Source: a virus. From it: a stretch of 33,129 nucleotides of DNA. The position numbers and the translations under genes are program-made. Positions 30,129-33,129 of this stretch are shown in pieces. Each line of letters starts with the position of its first letter. Within the stretch, counting starts at the first letter, position 1. The notes under the pieces were generated by a model. The model worked only from the letters and a program-made list of their open reading frames with translations, searched no databases and was not told the origin of the DNA. The stretch lies in the IMG/VR virus record IMGVR_UViG_3300042485_002328, positions 1-33,129 of that record, one strand, 5' to 3'.

Positions 30129-30535
30129 GTTTATTAGACTTTGGAAATACGAACTACAAACAAGCCAATTATGCTAGTGAAGAATCGACTAGGTTGGCTA
30201 ATGCATTGCAAGCATCAAGATCAAGCATTAGAACCCAGGAAATAGCTGCAAAAGCAGCTGCACAAGGCGCTATGCTAGGTGCAGGGGTTGGTGCCGTATC
30301 AGATTATAAGTCTGCACCTAAGACTAATGCAAATACTAGCACCGCTATCTCTGCTGACCCAGTCAACCCTCAAGGACTAGGTGCTATCTCTGCTGACCCA
30401 GTCAACCCTCAAGGACTAGGTGCTATCTCTGCTGACCCAGTCAACCCTCAAGGACTAGGTAAATCTAGTTCAGTTGGATCAAGATCTAGTTCAGGCAATG
30501 ATCTATTGAGTAAGTTTAGTAACCTGTTTGAATAG
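30125..30535 (+). CDS. small virion-type protein with 13-residue tandem repeats, 136 aa
   Basis: N-terminus MSLLDFGNTNYKQANYAS, an Ala/Gly segment (AAAQGAMLGAGVGAVSDY), then three identical AISADPVNPQGLG units (about residues 74-112) and a Ser-rich tail. The hydrophobic Ala/Gly stretch resembles those in neighbouring ejection-type proteins. No family is known. The perfect repeats imply recent expansion. Confidence 0.6.
   Translation: MSLLDFGNTNYKQANYASEESTRLANALQASRSSIRTQEIAAKAAAQGAMLGAGVGAVSDYKSAPKTNANTSTAISADPVNPQGLGAISADPVNPQGLGAISADPVNPQGLGKSSSVGSRSSSGNDLLSKFSNLFE
30344..30460 (+). repeat. three perfect 39-bp tandem repeats
   Basis: Units 30344-30382, 30383-30421 and 30422-30460 are identical at the nucleotide level and in frame, each encoding AISADPVNPQGLG. 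Identity of synonymous positions implies very recent duplication or active slippage or recombination. Confidence 0.95.
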
Positions 30536-30552
30536 CAGTAGGAGATAAGACA

Positions 30553-32025
30553 ATGAGTTCAGGATTAAGTAGTCCAGGTTTTGCAGAAGGGTTTGTTAAT
30601 GGTTTCGGCATGGTGGATCAAGCTCTGCAACGACGACGCGCTAACGAGATTGAGAATAAAAAAATAGAGCAGGATCAAGCTAATAATCTAGCAACACTAG
30701 ATTTTAGAAATAAAGAGTTGGGTTTGCAAGGAGAGAAGAACTCTGCTGATGCGGCTTATAATACAAGTCATTTAGCCCTCACTAAAGCTAATAATGAAGC
30801 ATCTCAGCTGTATAACACTAATAAGTTACAAGCTGACAAAGAGCAAAATATTGCCCAGAATAGATTAACTTCTCAAAGTAATAACATTCAATTAGCGCAA
30901 GCTAATAAGCAAGCTGCACAAGCCGATAGAATATTTAAGAACGCGCAAGATAGATTAGCTATTGAGCAAGATAAGGCTCGCAGAGAAAAGCTACAGATAG
31001 ATAAATCCGATGCGATGCCTGTCATACAATCTATGTTAGCAACAGATCCTACCACTGGACAGACATCCGTGAGTCTTTCACATGATCCTAAAATGGCAAG
31101 AAAGCAAATTGAAGCATGGTCTACCGTAACCGGTTTAGACGGTAAAAGTATGATAGAAAATTCAGCAGCCTTTTCTGGGCATGTTGCAAATATTAAATCA
31201 GCCCTATCAGATCCCACTCATTGGGATCAAAACAAAACTAGTGTACTAGGTGCGCTGAATGCCACGATGCGTAAAGACATTGAAGCAGGCAAGATTGGTC
31301 AAAAGTATGACGGTATGGACCAGCAATACAAAGGTGGCATCATAGAGAATATCGAGATTAGTGATGTGATGCCAAATTCAGATGGCACAGCACTGGTCGC
31401 GGGTGTTAAGACTACTTATAAGATGCCGAATGGTCAATTAAAGTGGACTGATGCGCCTATGACGGATAAGCGAATGGCTAATGCCAATCTTGATCCTAAT
31501 GTACGCAACATACCCTTAGATGCAGTAGTGGGTAAGATTGATGCGATGGATCAATTTGCCAGCTATATCAACTCTGATCCTACTTCACTTAGGTTATTAC
31601 AAACACAGATAGCCCATGCTTATCCTAAAGAGAAAGGTGAGGATGCGTATACTTCAGAAACGATAACTGATAGCAATGGCAATCAAGTAGCAATTCCTTT
31701 CAATAAAAAAGAAGGAACGTATGGAACTCCATCAGATCAACAACAGGTTACTAGTGGGCAAGCACAATGGAAATCAACAATTAAACCTGTAGCCCAGCAA
31801 CAGCAACCACAAGGTAATAGCCAAACAGTCAATAATATTATTAACAGTGATCAGCAATCAGGTTTACAAGGACAATCTAATAGGGAATCTGTTAAAAATA
31901 ATGAACTGGAAAAGCAATATCGTGGGAGCTACAGGCCATTTAATGACATTTTAGATAATCCAGATTTAACAGCACAAGCTAAATTAAGTGCTATCAGAAG
32001 GATAGAGAACTCTCACAACAAATAA
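30553..32025 (+). CDS. internal virion/ejection-type protein C, 490 aa
   Basis: AGGAG precedes the ATG. After a short start (GLSSPGFAEGFVNGFGMVD) residues 25-155 are a long Gln/Asn/Lys-rich coiled coil (QANKQAAQADRIFKNAQDRL). A globular middle (about 160-370) follows and then a Gln-rich disordered tail. This architecture and its place before a very large protein fit podoviral ejection proteins that form a channel for DNA. No enzymatic motif is seen. Followed by hairpin copy 5. Confidence 0.65.
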   Translation: MSSGLSSPGFAEGFVNGFGMVDQALQRRRANEIENKKIEQDQANNLATLDFRNKELGLQGEKNSADAAYNTSHLALTKANNEASQLYNTNKLQADKEQNIAQNRLTSQSNNIQLAQANKQAAQADRIFKNAQDRLAIEQDKARREKLQIDKSDAMPVIQSMLATDPTTGQTSVSLSHDPKMARKQIEAWSTVTGLDGKSMIENSAAFSGHVANIKSALSDPTHWDQNKTSVLGALNATMRKDIEAGKIGQKYDGMDQQYKGGIIENIEISDVMPNSDGTALVAGVKTTYKMPNGQLKWTDAPMTDKRMANANLDPNVRNIPLDAVVGKIDAMDQFASYINSDPTSLRLLQTQIAHAYPKEKGEDAYTSETITDSNGNQVAIPFNKKEGTYGTPSDQQQVTSGQAQWKSTIKPVAQQQQPQGNSQTVNNIINSDQQSGLQGQSNRESVKNNELEKQYRGSYRPFNDILDNPDLTAQAKLSAIRRIENSHNK

Positions 32026-32050
32026 ATAGTACATTAATTATTGAGCTACC

Positions 32051-32062
32051 TGTCGGGAGACA
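32051..32062 (+). promoter_or_regulatory. TGTCGGGAGACA hairpin, copy 5 (before last gene)
   Basis: Same stem and loop; GGGAG ends 6 nt before ATG 32067, so it doubles as the ribosome-binding site. Confidence 0.75.
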
Positions 32063-32066
32063 ACAC

Positions 32067-33129
32067 ATGGCTTTAACCTTGCAGCAAGTAAGAGACATAC
32101 CTGAATTTTCTGGCATGTCAGATAGTGACATTATTGCTCATGGCAATGCCAATGGAATGGATACCTCTGCAATGATACCTGATACTTCAAATGAAGCAGA
32201 TGCCTTTCGGAGCAATGTATCAATCCCTTTACTAAAAGGTGTTGGCGATATTGGTGGTTCAATAGGTTATGGCTTAGAAAAAGCAGGTGCAACTAACTTA
32301 GGTCAAGGCTTACAGCAATCCAATGAGAAGCTACAAACGACCTTAACAGCACGACAATCACAGCAAGCTCAAGCAGATGCCCAGAAAACCTTAATTGATG
32401 ACAATGGCAATTACGGTGGCTATAACTTAGGTACATTAAGCCAAGATGTCTTTGGCTCTTTGCCTGGCACAGTTGTTATGGGTGCTGTCGGTGCGCCTTT
32501 AGCTACTGGTGCATCAATGGTATCAAAAGCGGCAGGTCTAGGTGGGAAAATAGCTGAAATTGCTAGTTCTGGTGCATTAGGTAGTAGTTTAGCAAAAGGT
32601 TTAACAGCCGCAACAATAGACACTACATTAGGTAGTGCAGCTGGTTTTGGTGCAGCAGAAGGTATTTATTCTGGCGCTAGTAACGCAGCACAAATACAAA
32701 ATCAAATACGCAGTACCGATATTAACACCTTAGCAGAACACCCTTTGTTTGCTGATGTTTATCACAAAGAAACTGACCCCTCCTTAACACCTGACGAAAG
32801 ACTTAAGCAAACCCGAGATATTTTAGCGACTAAAGCGGGTGATGATGTCTTTGCTAATACCGCTATCCAAACTGGTTTAATATCTATGGCTACCGGTGGT
32901 GGTGTCTACGGTATGTTGCGTGGCAATAGTTTAGCTAAAGATGAAATAAAAGATGGTGTCTTAAAAAGAGCCGCTAAAGGTTTTGCATTAGAAGGTTTAG
33001 CGCAAGAAGCACCACAATCAGCGTTAGAGCAGCGCACCAATAATCAAGCCTTGCAAGACTATGTTGATCCTAATCAAGAACTTAATCAAGGTGTGGTCAA
33101 CGCTGGCCTGCAAGGTGGTATTGCTGGTG
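32067..33129 (+). CDS. large internal virion/polyvalent-type protein, 5' part only
   Basis: Open from ATG 32067 to the window end: 354 residues visible, no stop. The start MALTLQQVRDIPEFSGMSDS is followed by Gly/Ala-rich, possibly membrane-active stretches (GSLPGTVVMGAVGAPLATGA at about 131). Near the end is ALEGLAQEAPQSALEQ, then NQGVVNAGLQGGIAG, a signature familiar from giant phage ejection and polyvalent proteins (PLxRFG type) whose later parts can carry lytic, protease or other domains. Those domains, if any, lie outside this window. Confidence 0.75.
   Translation, partial: MALTLQQVRDIPEFSGMSDSDIIAHGNANGMDTSAMIPDTSNEADAFRSNVSIPLLKGVGDIGGSIGYGLEKAGATNLGQGLQQSNEKLQTTLTARQSQQAQADAQKTLIDDNGNYGGYNLGTLSQDVFGSLPGTVVMGAVGAPLATGASMVSKAAGLGGKIAEIASSGALGSSLAKGLTAATIDTTLGSAAGFGAAEGIYSGASNAAQIQNQIRSTDINTLAEHPLFADVYHKETDPSLTPDERLKQTRDILATKAGDDVFANTAIQTGLISMATGGGVYGMLRGNSLAKDEIKDGVLKRAAKGFALEGLAQEAPQSALEQRTNNQALQDYVDPNQELNQGVVNAGLQGGIAG

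Noticed and set aside
1-33129. CRISPR arrays, tRNA genes or insertion sequences
   Set aside because: No regularly spaced repeats with unique spacers, no cloverleaf sequence and no transposase were seen.

Overview
The window reads as the immunity, early, DNA-metabolism and virion-assembly regions of a temperate, tailed double-stranded DNA phage (or prophage). The capsid is of the N4-gp56 type. The P22-like portal and terminase, short connector genes and several ejection-type internal virion proteins suggest a short-tailed (podovirus-like) virion. Base composition is moderately AT-rich by eye. Shine-Dalgarno sites, sigma70-type promoters and gene families suggest a proteobacterial, probably gammaproteobacterial, host. 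The host genus cannot be read from the sequence.

Left arm (1-2451, minus strand): a tightly overlapping operon runs leftward from promoter PL. It holds small proteins, an ERF-type single-strand annealing protein, a DEDD 3'-5' exonuclease, an unknown protein and a DGQHR-motif protein cut by the window edge. Its 321-nt leader is non-coding, with a 14-bp perfect inverted repeat and an intrinsic terminator ahead of the first gene.

Immunity region (2779-3973): a short CI-like repressor (minus) faces a Cro-like HTH gene (plus). The PRM and PR promoters are recognisable, and operators with ATCCGC-N5-GCGGAT symmetry occur as a pair at PL and a pair at PRM/PR, as in lambdoid phages. PRM and PR both seem to start transcription at the start codon, so both mRNAs are predicted leaderless. 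The repressor gene carries an 11-G tract whose slippage would truncate it.

Early right arm (3581-13193, plus strand): cro, a ribbon-helix-helix-like gene and a small gene are followed by about 500 nt that is non-coding on both strands and dense in helices, a candidate large structured RNA. Next come an adenine methyltransferase overlapping a PD-(D/E)XK-like nuclease, a superfamily 2 helicase, a Toprim primase, a HigBA/Gp49-type toxin-antitoxin pair on the opposite strand, ninB (frameshifted), a YbcO/DUF1364 nuclease, rusA, several tiny coupled genes, and a C5 cytosine methyltransferase broken exactly at a 9-G tract. A second long reading frame overlaps this methyltransferase.

Late region (13351-33129, plus strand): terminase small and large subunits, portal, scaffold, N4-gp56 major capsid protein, terminator, head-tail connector proteins (two are tandem paralogues), a large tail protein with duplicated inserted modules, a tail fibre or tip protein, a fibre-assembly-like protein, and a run of internal virion/ejection proteins ending in a large protein cut by the window edge. 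Five copies of a 12-nt hairpin, TGTCGGGAGACA, sit mainly just before late genes with the ribosome-binding sequence in the loop. Two copies carry a compensated extra base pair that differs from a third. This is the best candidate for an undescribed late-gene control element. No integrase, lysis cassette or Q-type antiterminator is visible here.
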